Shown here piece after piece: positions 43,872 to 52,010 of a DNA stretch of 64,000 nucleotides. Below the pieces are notes generated by a model. That model did not search any database. It was not told the origin of the DNA and saw only the letters and a list, made by a program, of their open reading frames with translations. Source of the DNA: Bradyrhizobium sp. CCGE-LA001 (lineage in GTDB: Bacteria; Pseudomonadota; Alphaproteobacteria; Rhizobiales; Xanthobacteraceae); NCBI RefSeq assembly GCF_000296215.2, contig NZ_CP013949.1:7495501-7559500 (forward strand), given 5' to 3'. Numbering within the stretch: position 1 is the first letter of the stretch; each line of letters starts with the position of its first letter. The translations under genes and the position numbers were made by a program.

Positions 43872-44924
43872 TTACTGGAGTGTCCACACCAGCGGCGGGC
43901 GGCCGCCCTTGGCTGGACGCATGTGCACGCCGATGTGCCGCCCGCATCCCGCAGCCAGGCCTTCGAACAGCCCCTCAAGCACCTTGGCGCAAGCGGGGTG
44001 ATAGTCGGTGACGTCGTCCATCAGCTTCCAGCTCTGCTGACTGATTTCGAACGTGCCTTCGGATTGCGCCATCTCGGCGGCATCATCCTGCGCGGCGAAC
44101 AAGGCGTTCAAGAACGAGGCAAATTCGCGCGCACCACCGCGGCTCATCGACAGCGCGGCTGCGACCTCGTCGAAATACTGCATGCCGATCAGCTTGCCGG
44201 TGAGGTGAAGGAGATAGCCGGCGTCCTCGGGGCCGAACAGCTGCACCATCACCGGCGCGGCAGTCCGGACATACTCCATCGCATAGTTGCGATAGGCTTT
44301 CTCGAGTCGTGGTTTCGGCCAGCTCGCAACCGGCAGCGCCGGCGCGGTGATCGCGTCGAACAGCGGCGCCTCGAGGTGACGCGCAAACACCAGACGCTGG
44401 TCGAGCTCCAGCGGATGGTCGTATTGATGATAGTAGCCTTCGAGGCCGTCCTGGCCATCGACGCTCTGCTTGGTGCAAACGAAGCCCAGCCTGATATCGC
44501 CGAGCGCGACGCCGTTGTTGGCGTGCCAGCCGCGCAACATCGCCCGCGAGACCTCGCCGGGCACCCCGCAGATCGCGGTGCCCTTCCAGATCCAGCGTGG
44601 CGGCGGATAGCGGATCCAGGCCTTGGTGTCGCTCTCATACATGTATTCGACATGCACGCCGCCGATCCAGTTGGAGAGATAGTGATATTGCGCAGCCGCG
44701 ACCGCCGGCGGCAGATGGCTGAGGCCGAGCTTTTCGAGCCCGGGCAGGAAGCGCTCCTGCTGCTGGCGGCGGAACACGCGGAAGACGAATTCGGCGGCAT
44801 CCGCGGCGCCACGGCGCGTGACCACGGTAAGAATGAGGCCGGTGAAGTAGGCGTGATAGAGATCAGCGATCGCCCGCCAGCGCTTCCATTGGGCTTCCTG
44901 CGCCGTGTCTGATGCAGCAGTCAT
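43872..44924 (-). CDS. Hypothetical protein, 350 residues
   Basis: I do not recognise this protein with confidence. It is soluble and alpha-rich with many Trp, Tyr and His residues (AQYHYLSNWIGGVHVEYMYE, GYYHQYDHPLELDQRL). An early helical stretch (YHAYFTGLILTVVTRRGAAD, near residue 25) and a later one (YRNYAMEYVRTAAPVMVQL, near residue 215) are loosely alike, which hints at a two-fold build. A distant link to the L-2-amino-thiazoline-4-carboxylic acid hydrolase-like group is conceivable but unproven. No operon partner is visible; the neighbouring PAS gene starts beyond a 100-base gap. Confidence 0.7.
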   Translation of the reverse strand: MTAASDTAQEAQWKRWRAIADLYHAYFTGLILTVVTRRGAADAAEFVFRVFRRQQQERFLPGLEKLGLSHLPPAVAAAQYHYLSNWIGGVHVEYMYESDTKAWIRYPPPRWIWKGTAICGVPGEVSRAMLRGWHANNGVALGDIRLGFVCTKQSVDGQDGLEGYYHQYDHPLELDQRLVFARHLEAPLFDAITAPALPVASWPKPRLEKAYRNYAMEYVRTAAPVMVQLFGPEDAGYLLHLTGKLIGMQYFDEVAAALSMSRGGAREFASFLNALFAAQDDAAEMAQSEGTFEISQQSWKLMDDVTDYHPACAKVLEGLFEGLAAGCGRHIGVHMRPAKGGRPPLVWTLQ

Positions 44925-45029
44925 GTTCGCTCCCGATCGTTGTTTTGATCGAGTGTGTCACTGCGTCAGTTTGCAGACAACATGATGCGCGTGCAGGCCG
45001 CTCTGCGCAGCACGCCCGTCAATTCCGCA

Positions 45030-45443
45030 TCACGAATTTTGTGCCGACCTGGCCGCCCGCTCGCGCTCGACGCGTTCGGTGACATCGCGCGCCATCGCCA
45101 CAGATCCCTGCACGGCACCGCCTGCATCACGCACCAGCGCGAACGTCATCTCGATGTAGAGCTTGCGCCCGCTCTTGTGCAGCGCGCGGGTCAGGGTCGG
45201 CCTGCCCGCAAGCTTCATCGCGCCGCTGGCAAGCGCCGCCTCAAAACCTTTCCAATGCGCGGCGCGCAAATGCTCGGGAATGATCAGGTCGAGATTCTGG
45301 CCGAGCGCTTCGTCCGCCGTGAAACCGAACAGCGCGGTCGACGCACGATTCCAGCGCATGATCGTGCCGGAGCGATCGGAATAGATCAGCGCGTCGGCGA
45401 CGTCGTTGAGGATGTTTGCGTTGAGATCGGATAGATCGGTCAT
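45030..45443 (-). CDS. Stand-alone PAS domain protein
   Basis: A 137-residue protein consisting almost only of one PAS/S-box domain: ILNDVADALIYSDRSGTIMR, WNRASTALFGFTADEALGQN, HKSGRKLYIEMTFALVRDAG and a short C-terminal helix (DVTERVERERAARS) of the kind that usually leads into an output domain. No output domain is encoded here, so it may sense a ligand or redox state and act by contact with another protein. A GAGGTGA site precedes the ATG. Confidence 0.87.
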   Translation of the reverse strand: MTDLSDLNANILNDVADALIYSDRSGTIMRWNRASTALFGFTADEALGQNLDLIIPEHLRAAHWKGFEAALASGAMKLAGRPTLTRALHKSGRKLYIEMTFALVRDAGGAVQGSVAMARDVTERVERERAARSAQNS

Positions 45444-45497
45444 GTCGTCACCTCGCACACAGCCCGAGCCCGTTTCGCATCCTGCCACACATTCAGT

Positions 45498-45600
45498 GTC
45501 ATCGCCCGCGAAGGCGGGCGATCCAGTATTCCGAGGCAGCAGTGACTGAATCGAGAGGCTGCGGCGTACTGGATGCCCCGGTCAAGCCGGGGCATGACAG
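45498..45600. repeat. Intergenic inverted repeat, TGTCATCGCCCGCGAAGGCG family (copy 1)
   Basis: Outer arms TGTCATCGCCCGCGAAGGCG and GTCAAGCCGGGGCATGACA, inner pair CCAGTATTCC and GTACTGGAT. The copy at 51853-51956 matches this one in the opposite orientation through its central part. It separates the dCTP deaminase and PAS genes. Confidence 0.88.
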
Positions 45601-45612
45601 TAAGGTGTGGGG

Positions 45613-46749
45613 CTACACCCGAAAATGCTTCGATAGTTTGAGGCCCTGCGCCTGGTAGTTCGAGCCGATACGCTGGCCGTACATCGCATCGGGGCGGGCC
45701 AGCATCTTCTCGTAGACGAGGCGGCCGACGATCTGGCCGTGCTCGAGGATGAACGGCACCTCGCGCGAGCGCACTTCGAGCACCGCCCGCGATCCTAGCC
45801 CGCCCGCGCCGGCATAGCCGAAGCCGGGATCGAAGAAGCCGGCATAGTGCACGCGGAATTCGCCGACCAGCGGATCGAACGGCACCATTTCGGCGGCGTA
45901 GTCGGGCGGAACCTGAACGGCTTCCTTGGAGGCGAGGATGTAGAACTCGCCGGGATCGAGGATCAGGCTACCGTCGGGACGGGCCGAGATCGGCTCCCAG
46001 AAGTCCTCCACCGCATAGCCGGAGCGGCGATCGACGTCGACGACGCCGGTATGGCGCTTGGCGCGATAGCCGACGAAGCCGTTCGCTTTCTCGCCCGACA
46101 GATCGACCGACACAGCGACGCCGCCCGAGAGGTCGGCATCGTCGATGTCGACGAGGCGCTCAGTGGCATGCAAGCCATCGAGCTCGTCGGCGTTGAGGAT
46201 GGCATCGCCGGTGCGAAAGCGCACCTGCGACAGGCGCGAGCCTTCGCGCACCAGCACCGGAAACGTCTTCGGGCTGATCTCGGCATAGAGCGGACCGTGA
46301 TAGCCGGCGCCGATCATGTCGAAGCGGCGGGTGCCGTCGGCGATCACGCGCGTGAAGACGTCGAGCCGGCCGGTCGAGCTCTTGGGGTTCGCGGCCGCGA
46401 CGATCTCCGGCGGCAGCGCAAGGCTCTCCAGCAGCGGCACGATGTAGACGCAGTTGGTCTCCAGCACCGCGCCGTCGGCCAGGCTGAACTCGTGCAGCTT
46501 CAATTCGTCGATGCGCTCGGCGACGGTGGCGCCGGGACCGGGCAGGAAGCTGGCGCGGACGCGATAGGCGATGTCGCCGAGGCGCAGATCGAGGCTCGCC
46601 GGCTGGATCTGGCTTTCGACGAAATCGTAGGCAGGCAGGATGAGCCCCGCCTCCGCCATCGCCGCGATCATGCGGTCGGGCAGGATACCATTGGCGTCGG
46701 CAGCGACCGTGAACGTCAACCGGGGGTCCTCATCAGGGAGCAAACACAT
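45613..46749 (-). CDS. dcd: 2'-deoxycytidine 5'-triphosphate deaminase, fused two-domain form
   Basis: A 378-residue protein about twice the length of ordinary dCTP deaminase. The N-terminal half shows QIQPASLDLRLGD and the catalytic region ANPKSSTGRLDVF; the C-terminal half has a second dUTPase-like barrel with LILDPGEFYILASKEAV and HYAGFFDPGFGYAG. It makes dUTP from dCTP for thymidylate synthesis. The fused form is the one usual in alphaproteobacteria. It is divergent from metZ and shares the upstream interval with the riboswitch promoter. Confidence 0.9.
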   Translation of the reverse strand: MCLLPDEDPRLTFTVAADANGILPDRMIAAMAEAGLILPAYDFVESQIQPASLDLRLGDIAYRVRASFLPGPGATVAERIDELKLHEFSLADGAVLETNCVYIVPLLESLALPPEIVAAANPKSSTGRLDVFTRVIADGTRRFDMIGAGYHGPLYAEISPKTFPVLVREGSRLSQVRFRTGDAILNADELDGLHATERLVDIDDADLSGGVAVSVDLSGEKANGFVGYRAKRHTGVVDVDRRSGYAVEDFWEPISARPDGSLILDPGEFYILASKEAVQVPPDYAAEMVPFDPLVGEFRVHYAGFFDPGFGYAGAGGLGSRAVLEVRSREVPFILEHGQIVGRLVYEKMLARPDAMYGQRIGSNYQAQGLKLSKHFRV

Positions 46750-46797
46750 CCCGACATACGGGAAATACTAGCCTTTTACGGCTATCCGATGGACGCC

Positions 46798-46826
46798 TTG
46801 ACGGAAAGAGCATTGCGGAATATGAG
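46798..46826 (+). promoter_or_regulatory. Sigma-70-like promoter for metZ
   Basis: TTGACG at 46798-46803, a 17-base spacer and TATGAG at 46821-46826. Transcription would start about 10 bases before the SAM-II aptamer. Confidence 0.65.
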
Positions 46827-46837
46827 CATCACTTATC

Positions 46838-46890
46838 CCGTGGTGATTTGAGCCGGCCGGCTTGCAGCCACGTTAAATAAGTCGCTAAAC
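46838..46890 (+). promoter_or_regulatory. SAM-II riboswitch
   Basis: The conserved core of the SAM-II (metA-motif) aptamer is visible: CGTGGTGATTTG, then GGCTTGCAGCCACGTTAAA and the 3' pseudoknot strand GTCGCTAAA. CGTGG pairs with CCACG as the P1 stem. SAM-II elements in alphaproteobacteria sit before methionine and SAM synthesis genes, here metZ. Binding of SAM should lower metZ expression. Confidence 0.93.
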
Positions 46891-46891
46891 A

Positions 46892-46944
46892 GGCCGGGGA
46901 CCTCTGTGATCCCGGCCCGTGGAGATATCCAGGCCGGTTTTTTT
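46892..46944 (+). terminator. Two competing hairpins in the metZ leader (possible anti-terminator and terminator)
   Basis: Hairpin A pairs GGCCGGG at 46892-46898 with CCCGGCC at 46911-46917. Hairpin B pairs CCGGCC at 46912-46917 with GGCCGG at 46932-46937, extended by TGGA/TCCA around a GATA loop, and is followed at once by seven T. B has the form of an intrinsic terminator and cannot coexist with A because both use 46912-46917. Confidence 0.7.
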
Positions 46945-46983
46945 GTGACCGTTTTCGACGAGACGGTCATATCGGAGGGTCCT

Positions 46984-48171
46984 ATGTCGAAGTCACCTGC
47001 CACCTACCGCCCCGAAACCCGCCTGGTCCATTCCGGCACCCTGCGCTCGCAATATGGCGAGACGTCGGAGGCGCTGTTCCTGACGCAAGGCTATGTCTAC
47101 AACAGTGCCGAGGAGTGCGAGGCGCGGTTCAAGGGCGAGGATCCCGGCTTCATCTATTCGCGTTATTCGAATCCGACCATCTCGATGTTCGAGCGCCGCA
47201 TGATCGAGCTCGAAGGCGCGGAAGCCGCGCGCTCGGCGGCAACCGGCATGGCGGCGGTGACGACCGCGATCCTGGCGCCGCTGAAGGCCGGCGATCACGT
47301 GGTGGCCTCCCGCGCGCTGTTCGGCTCGTGCCTCTATGTCATCCAAGATCTGCTACCGCGCTACGGCATCGAGACCACGCTGGTCGACGGGCTCGATCTC
47401 GACCAATGGCAGCGGGCCGTGCGGCCGAACACCAAGACGTTCTTCCTGGAGAGCCCGACCAATCCGACGCTGGACGTGCTCGACATCCCGTCCATCGCCG
47501 AGATCGCGCACAAGGGCGGTGCGCGGCTCGTCGTCGACAACGTGTTCGCAACCCCGATCTGGCAGAGCCCACTGGCGTTAGGGGCCGACGTCGTCGTCTA
47601 TTCCGCGACCAAGCATATCGACGGCCAGGGCCGGTGCCTCGGCGGCATCATCCTGTCCTCGGAAGCCTTCATCGCCGAGCACATCCACAATTTCATGCGT
47701 CAGACCGGCCCGTCGATCTCGCCGTTCAATGCCTGGGTCCTGCTCAAGGGCCTGGAGACGCTGGGCGTGCGCGTGCGTGCGCAGACCGACACCGCAGCAC
47801 GCATTGCCGAGGTACTGGCGAGCCATCCGAAGGTCTCGCGGCTGGTCTATCCCGGCCGCGCCGATCATCCGCAAGCAGCATTGGTGAAGAAGCAGATGCG
47901 CGGCGGCTCGACGCTGGTCGGCTTCGAGGTCAAGGGCGGCAAGCAGGCCGCCTTCCGCGTGCTCAACGAATTGAAGCTGGCGAAGATCTCGAACAATCTC
48001 GGCGACGCCAAGAGCCTCGTCACGCATCCAGCCACGACGACGCATCAGCGCCTGAAGCCGGAAGACCGCGCCGCACTCGGCATCAGCGAAGGCTTCATCC
48101 GCTTCTCTGCGGGGCTGGAGCATGCCGATGATCTGATCGAGGATCTGACCGCGGCGCTGGAGAAGGCGTGA
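46984..48171 (+). CDS. metZ: O-succinylhomoserine sulfhydrylase
   Basis: A 395-residue PLP enzyme of the Cys/Met metabolism family that makes homocysteine from O-succinylhomoserine and sulfide. Marks: FIYSRYSNPTISMFERR near the N-terminus, LESPTNPTLDVLD, the PLP lysine in YSATKHIDGQG and the late TTTHQRLKPEDR. The SAM-II leader and GGAGGG site in front fit the methionine role. The ATG at 46984 is chosen; a longer frame would begin in the terminator. Confidence 0.95.
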   Translation: MSKSPATYRPETRLVHSGTLRSQYGETSEALFLTQGYVYNSAEECEARFKGEDPGFIYSRYSNPTISMFERRMIELEGAEAARSAATGMAAVTTAILAPLKAGDHVVASRALFGSCLYVIQDLLPRYGIETTLVDGLDLDQWQRAVRPNTKTFFLESPTNPTLDVLDIPSIAEIAHKGGARLVVDNVFATPIWQSPLALGADVVVYSATKHIDGQGRCLGGIILSSEAFIAEHIHNFMRQTGPSISPFNAWVLLKGLETLGVRVRAQTDTAARIAEVLASHPKVSRLVYPGRADHPQAALVKKQMRGGSTLVGFEVKGGKQAAFRVLNELKLAKISNNLGDAKSLVTHPATTTHQRLKPEDRAALGISEGFIRFSAGLEHADDLIEDLTAALEKA

Positions 48172-48177
48172 GCGGCG

Positions 48178-48236
48178 AATAGTGAGTTGCGAATAGCGAG
48201 TGCAATCCCTATTCGCTACTCGCCATTCCCCATTCG
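48178..48236. repeat. Small repeat of GCGAATAG/CTATTCGC units
   Basis: GCGAATAGTGAGT and GCGAATAGCGAGT lie in tandem and are mirrored by CTATTCGCTACTCGCC, filling the convergent gap between metZ and the SGNH gene. It may act as a two-way terminator. Confidence 0.7.
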
Positions 48237-48243
48237 CGTCTCG

Positions 48244-49230
48244 TCACATCGGCCGATACGCTCGCACGTCCGCCGGCACGTTCACGCCCAGCCTGATCTG
48301 GCCGACCGAGCGGATGATGTCGTCGCCGAGCAGCTGGGCGAAGCAGGCGTAGCCCCAATCGTTCATGTGCAGGCCGTCGGCGATGACGAAGCCCTCGACC
48401 GGGATCGACTGGTTCTCGTGCCAGTCGCGCATCACCTCGAAGCGCGGAAAGATGCCGACCTTGCGGAGCTCGGCAACCTTGCCAAGCAGCTTGATCATCT
48501 TGCCGGCGCTCTCGGCGCGCTGGTTAACGGCCGGCGAATATTGCGGATCGACCAGCACGATGTCGGCGCCGCCTGCGGCCTGGATTCGGGAGATGCCGTC
48601 CTCGACCAGCTTGGCGGTATCGCCGGGATCGAGGTTGCGCAGCACGGCGTTGGTGCCGACCTGCCAGATCACCATGTCCGGATGGACGTCGATCACCTGC
48701 GTCTGAAGGCGCTTCATCATCTCGGGCGCGTCCTCGCCGCCGACGCCGGCGTTGACGACGGTGATGTCGGCGGTCGGATAGTGCCGGCGCAGCTGCGCCG
48801 CGAGACGGTTCGGATAGTTGAACTCCGGCGAGCTCGCGCCGAATCCCGCGGTCGACGAGGAGCCGAACGCAACGATGACGACCGGCTGGCCGGCGACGAG
48901 CTTGCTTGCGACATGCGGCAGCGAGCCCATCGCCTTCGAGCCGCCCTTCGGCGGCAGGCAGGGCACGCGGCTGAAAATGTCGCCGGCGGATTTTGCGACC
49001 TCCTTCACCTTGTCGATGGCGCGGGCCGTGATGCCGCGCTGCTCGGGAGATGTCGCAGCGACGGTGGTTTGTGCGTGCGAGGCGGAGGCGGGATCAGCCG
49101 GCTGCGCGGGCGTCGTCTGTGCAGCGTGCGTCTGCGCGCGAGACGGCGACGCGGGCGTCAGCAACAGCAGCAGCGCCGCTGCGATCGCAGCCAGCGCTGG
49201 CGTCAGGCAAAAAGGGCGGAGAAAACTCAT
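48244..49230 (-). CDS. Secreted SGNH/GDSL hydrolase, catalytically intact
   Basis: A 328-residue protein with a signal peptide (residues 1-32) and a Pro/Ala/Thr linker before the SGNH domain. Block I VAFGSSSTAGFG has the nucleophile serine (about residue 125), block II VVNAGVGGED has the glycine, block III WQVGTNAVL has the asparagine, and block V ADGLHMNDWGY has the Asp-x-x-His pair. It is the third gene of the opgC operon, 12 bases after the degenerate SGNH gene. A role in acylation or deacylation of periplasmic glucans is inferred from that context. Confidence 0.85.
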   Translation of the reverse strand: MSFLRPFCLTPALAAIAAALLLLLTPASPSRAQTHAAQTTPAQPADPASASHAQTTVAATSPEQRGITARAIDKVKEVAKSAGDIFSRVPCLPPKGGSKAMGSLPHVASKLVAGQPVVIVAFGSSSTAGFGASSPEFNYPNRLAAQLRRHYPTADITVVNAGVGGEDAPEMMKRLQTQVIDVHPDMVIWQVGTNAVLRNLDPGDTAKLVEDGISRIQAAGGADIVLVDPQYSPAVNQRAESAGKMIKLLGKVAELRKVGIFPRFEVMRDWHENQSIPVEGFVIADGLHMNDWGYACFAQLLGDDIIRSVGQIRLGVNVPADVRAYRPM

Positions 49231-49242
49231 TAACGCTAGACC

Positions 49243-50022
49243 TCAATTTTGCTGCTGGGCCGGCTCCAGACGGGCTGCGTCGATCACGAACTGTGCCAAC
49301 GCCCGGCCAAGGCAATCATGGACCTGTTTCGCCAGCTCAGGGCCGCGGGTTGGGTTGAACAGGTCGAACTGGCCCTGATCATTCCACTGCCGCATGATCG
49401 CGAAGCGATCGAACAGCGGGATGTCGTGCTCCTGCGCCACCACGCGCATATTATCGAGAAAAGGCTGTGTCGAGATCATGGTTTCGGTACGCGGGCTGTA
49501 CTGCAAATTCATCAAGACGACGTCTGCCCCTGCCTTTTGCAATGCAGTAACCCCTTCGGTGACCGCGCCGCGAAAATCGTCGGGATCGATGGCTCGGATA
49601 GCATCCACGGTCCCGGTCTGCCAGATGACCAAAGTAGGCGTTTTTGCTTCCATCAGCTTAACGAAGGTGCCGGCCGTTTCCTCTGCCGTCTTCTTGCTCT
49701 GTACTTCTACGGAGACGTGCACCACCTCCGAGGGCGGCAGCTTGTCCTTCAGCGTCGCCTCCATGCGCGCTGGATAGGAGCTGCTCTCCGAGGATGGAAT
49801 CGTGGTCGAGCGGCTGCCGATGACCAGAATTTCCAGCGGCTTGCCGCTCTTGACCGCGTCGGCGACCTTGGGAAGCTGGCTTTCGCTGGTAAGCAGATAG
49901 GACGGCAGTTCGCATGCCGGGGGCACGGCCGGAGCAGCAGGCGCAGCATCGCCGGCGCGCGCCAGGGGCGCGGCGAGGTTACCGCATAGCAGGACCAGGC
50001 TCAGGAGAACCTTCGCCTTCAT
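49243..50022 (-). CDS. Secreted SGNH-like protein, apparently catalytically degenerate
   Basis: A 259-residue protein with a signal peptide (residues 1-23, ending ARA). It aligns with its neighbour along the SGNH fold: block I ILVIGSRSTTIPS keeps a serine, but the block II glycine region is replaced (HVSVEVQSKKTAEE), block III reads WQTGTVDAIR without the asparagine, and no Asp-x-x-His appears near the end (TRGPELAKQVHDCLG). It lies between opgC, whose stop it overlaps by one base (TGATG), and the intact SGNH gene. It may be a scaffold or a substrate-binding partner; this is inference. Confidence 0.75.
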   Translation of the reverse strand: MKAKVLLSLVLLCGNLAAPLARAGDAAPAAPAVPPACELPSYLLTSESQLPKVADAVKSGKPLEILVIGSRSTTIPSSESSSYPARMEATLKDKLPPSEVVHVSVEVQSKKTAEETAGTFVKLMEAKTPTLVIWQTGTVDAIRAIDPDDFRGAVTEGVTALQKAGADVVLMNLQYSPRTETMISTQPFLDNMRVVAQEHDIPLFDRFAIMRQWNDQGQFDLFNPTRGPELAKQVHDCLGRALAQFVIDAARLEPAQQQN

Positions 50023-51272
50023 CAGCCCCCTCCCGCCAGATCGGCGTTGCCGACGGCGTTCTTGGTTTTCGCACCGCTCTTGTCAGCCACACGCTTGTAC
50101 CACGAAATCACCCAGGCCACCCCCCACATGATCAGGATTCCAGAGAGACTAATCAACGCATGCATGGCTGCGCCGCCGGAGACCTCGGCCAGGATGAAAT
50201 GGCCGGCGAAAGCCAGGAAGACGCCGAGGCAGAAGATCTCGAGGGAATGCTGGCCGCACAGGATCAGCGGCCGCAGCCAGGGCGATTTCAGGCCCGGCCA
50301 GGTCCGCGGCAGGAAGCGCACCGTGAGCGCCGCCAGCGCCAGGAAATGCGCAAAGCGCAGCACATCGAGATCGGTCTTGTCGATCGGATACATCCATTGC
50401 TCGATCCGCTTCGGCATGAATTGGGAGAGCTGCGGCACGTACCAGGTCAACGTCACGTAGAACGCCGCAACGAGATAGGCGATCGAGATCCACATCGTCA
50501 CCGGCGAGGCCAGGATACGTGACATGCGCCGCGCACCTCCGAGTGCGCACCATGCACCGAACACGAACAGCAATTGCCAGGCGAAGGGATTGAACGCCCA
50601 GAAGCCGTTCGGATAGGCCGACAAATAGAGATCGTACTCCCAGGTGACCGCGTACAGCAGCACCGAAAGCCCGAGGGTGACGTCGGGCCGCCATTTCATC
50701 GACCACAGGATCAGCGGAAGCGCCAGCATCAAGACGATGTACAGCGGCAGCACGTCCATGTTGACGGGACGGAAACGCAGCAGCAGCGCCTGCACGATGG
50801 TGACGTCCGGCTGCTTGAGGAAGTCCATGATCCCCATCTCTTCGGTGTAGAGCGGGTTCTCGAACCTGGTCGCCACATAGGAGATTTCGGCGAGGAAGAT
50901 CGTGAACAGGAAGACGTGGGCGACGTAGATCTGCCAGACCCGGCGCAGGATGCGCGCCGTGGCGATGAGAACGCCGCTCTCCAGCATCGCCCGGCCGTAG
51001 ACGAAAGCGGCTGTGTAGCCGGAGATGAAGATGAAGATCTCGGTGGCGTCGCTGAGGCCGTAATTGCGGATGGTGAACCAGGTGAGCAGGCTCGGCGGCA
51101 GATGGTCGATGAAGATCAGCCACAGCGCCAGCCCGCGGAACAGATCGAGCCGCAGCTCGCGCTCGCCGATGGCCGGCAGCGTGATGGCCGGCGCGGCGAC
51201 GCGGGGCCTCGCCCCCGCAGGCTGGGCGGTTCCCGCGATCGTCGATCCCGTCACTTGGTCGGCAATGGTCAT
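50022..51272 (-). CDS. opgC: OpgC family acyltransferase (periplasmic glucan modification)
   Basis: A 416-residue membrane protein with a short Ala/Pro-rich N-terminus and about ten hydrophobic segments. The motif RLDLFRGLALWLIFIDHLP, then GLSDATEIFIFISGYTAAFVYG, is the OpgC/acyltransferase-3-like pattern; the later RPVNMDVLPLYIVLML and LEIFCLGVFLAFAGHF agree with the family. OpgC proteins succinylate osmoregulated periplasmic glucans from the membrane. The ATG at 51272 was chosen, since the longer frame upstream is Arg-rich and overlaps the apaG promoter region. It leads the operon with the two SGNH genes. Confidence 0.88.
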   Translation of the reverse strand: MTIADQVTGSTIAGTAQPAGARPRVAAPAITLPAIGERELRLDLFRGLALWLIFIDHLPPSLLTWFTIRNYGLSDATEIFIFISGYTAAFVYGRAMLESGVLIATARILRRVWQIYVAHVFLFTIFLAEISYVATRFENPLYTEEMGIMDFLKQPDVTIVQALLLRFRPVNMDVLPLYIVLMLALPLILWSMKWRPDVTLGLSVLLYAVTWEYDLYLSAYPNGFWAFNPFAWQLLFVFGAWCALGGARRMSRILASPVTMWISIAYLVAAFYVTLTWYVPQLSQFMPKRIEQWMYPIDKTDLDVLRFAHFLALAALTVRFLPRTWPGLKSPWLRPLILCGQHSLEIFCLGVFLAFAGHFILAEVSGGAAMHALISLSGILIMWGVAWVISWYKRVADKSGAKTKNAVGNADLAGGG

Positions 51273-51453
51273 CGGGGACTCAAAACCCTTCCGCAAATCG
51301 CGACGTGTGAGGCAGTGTATCGATCCGGCCGATCTCTCGCAAAGCGGCCAGATCACATCGCGGTGTCCTTCCCCGCGAATTCTGGCGGGACGATGTCGCC
51401 AAGGCCGTCTCGCGGCGTTTGGTTCCCGGCCGGGGAATCGGTATGATGGCCAC

Positions 51454-51846
51454 ATGTACCGCGCCGTGACCCGCCAGATCGAAGTGACCGTCGAGCCGAA
51501 CTTTGTTCCGGAGCAGTCGTCGCCTGACCGCTCGCGCTATTTCTGGTCTTACACGATCGTCATCACCAATTCCGGCGAGGAGACCGTGCAGCTGAAGACG
51601 CGGCACTGGATCATCACCGACGCGTCCGGCCGGCAGCAGGAGGTCAAGGGCGAGGGCGTGGTCGGCGAGCAGCCGATCCTGGCTCCCGGCGAGCGCTTCG
51701 AATACACCTCCGGCGTGCCGCTGACGACGGCCTCCGGCTTCATGACCGGTCGCTACCAGATGGTCAGCGAGAGCGGCGAGCGCTTCGACATCGACGTGCC
51801 GACGTTCTCGCTCGACAGCCCCGACAACAAACGGGTGTTGAACTAG
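51454..51846 (+). CDS. apaG: ApaG protein
   Basis: A 130-residue single-domain FN3-like protein: YRAVTRQIEVTVEPNFVPEQ at the start, YFWSYTIVITNSGEETVQL, KTRHWIITDASG and PGERFEYTSGVPL with the conserved GxGxxG-like loop (VKGEGVVGEQP). Mutants in enterobacteria show altered cobalt/magnesium phenotypes, but the molecular activity is not settled. It is divergent from opgC and followed by a repeat. Confidence 0.93.
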   Translation: MYRAVTRQIEVTVEPNFVPEQSSPDRSRYFWSYTIVITNSGEETVQLKTRHWIITDASGRQQEVKGEGVVGEQPILAPGERFEYTSGVPLTTASGFMTGRYQMVSESGERFDIDVPTFSLDSPDNKRVLN

Positions 51847-51852
51847 GGGCGG

Positions 51853-51956
51853 TGTCATTCCCCGCGAAGGCGGGGAATCCAGTACGCCGCGGCCTCTCGA
51901 CTCAATCGCTGCCGTCTCGGAGTACTGGATCGCCCGGTCAAGCCGGGCGATGACAG
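51853..51956. repeat. Intergenic inverted repeat, TGTCATTCCCCGCGAAGGCG family (copy 2)
   Basis: Outer arms TGTCATTCCCCGCGAAGGCG and GTCAAGCCGGGCGATGACA, inner pair CCAGTACGCC and GAGTACTGGAT. It matches the element at 45498-45600 in reverse orientation through the central part (CCTCTCGACTCAATCGCTGC against the reverse complement of the other). Confidence 0.88.
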
Positions 51957-52010
51957 CGAGGGTGTGGCAAACAGCCTTCGCGACCGCGTCCTTGCGAGCG
52001 CAGCGAGGCC

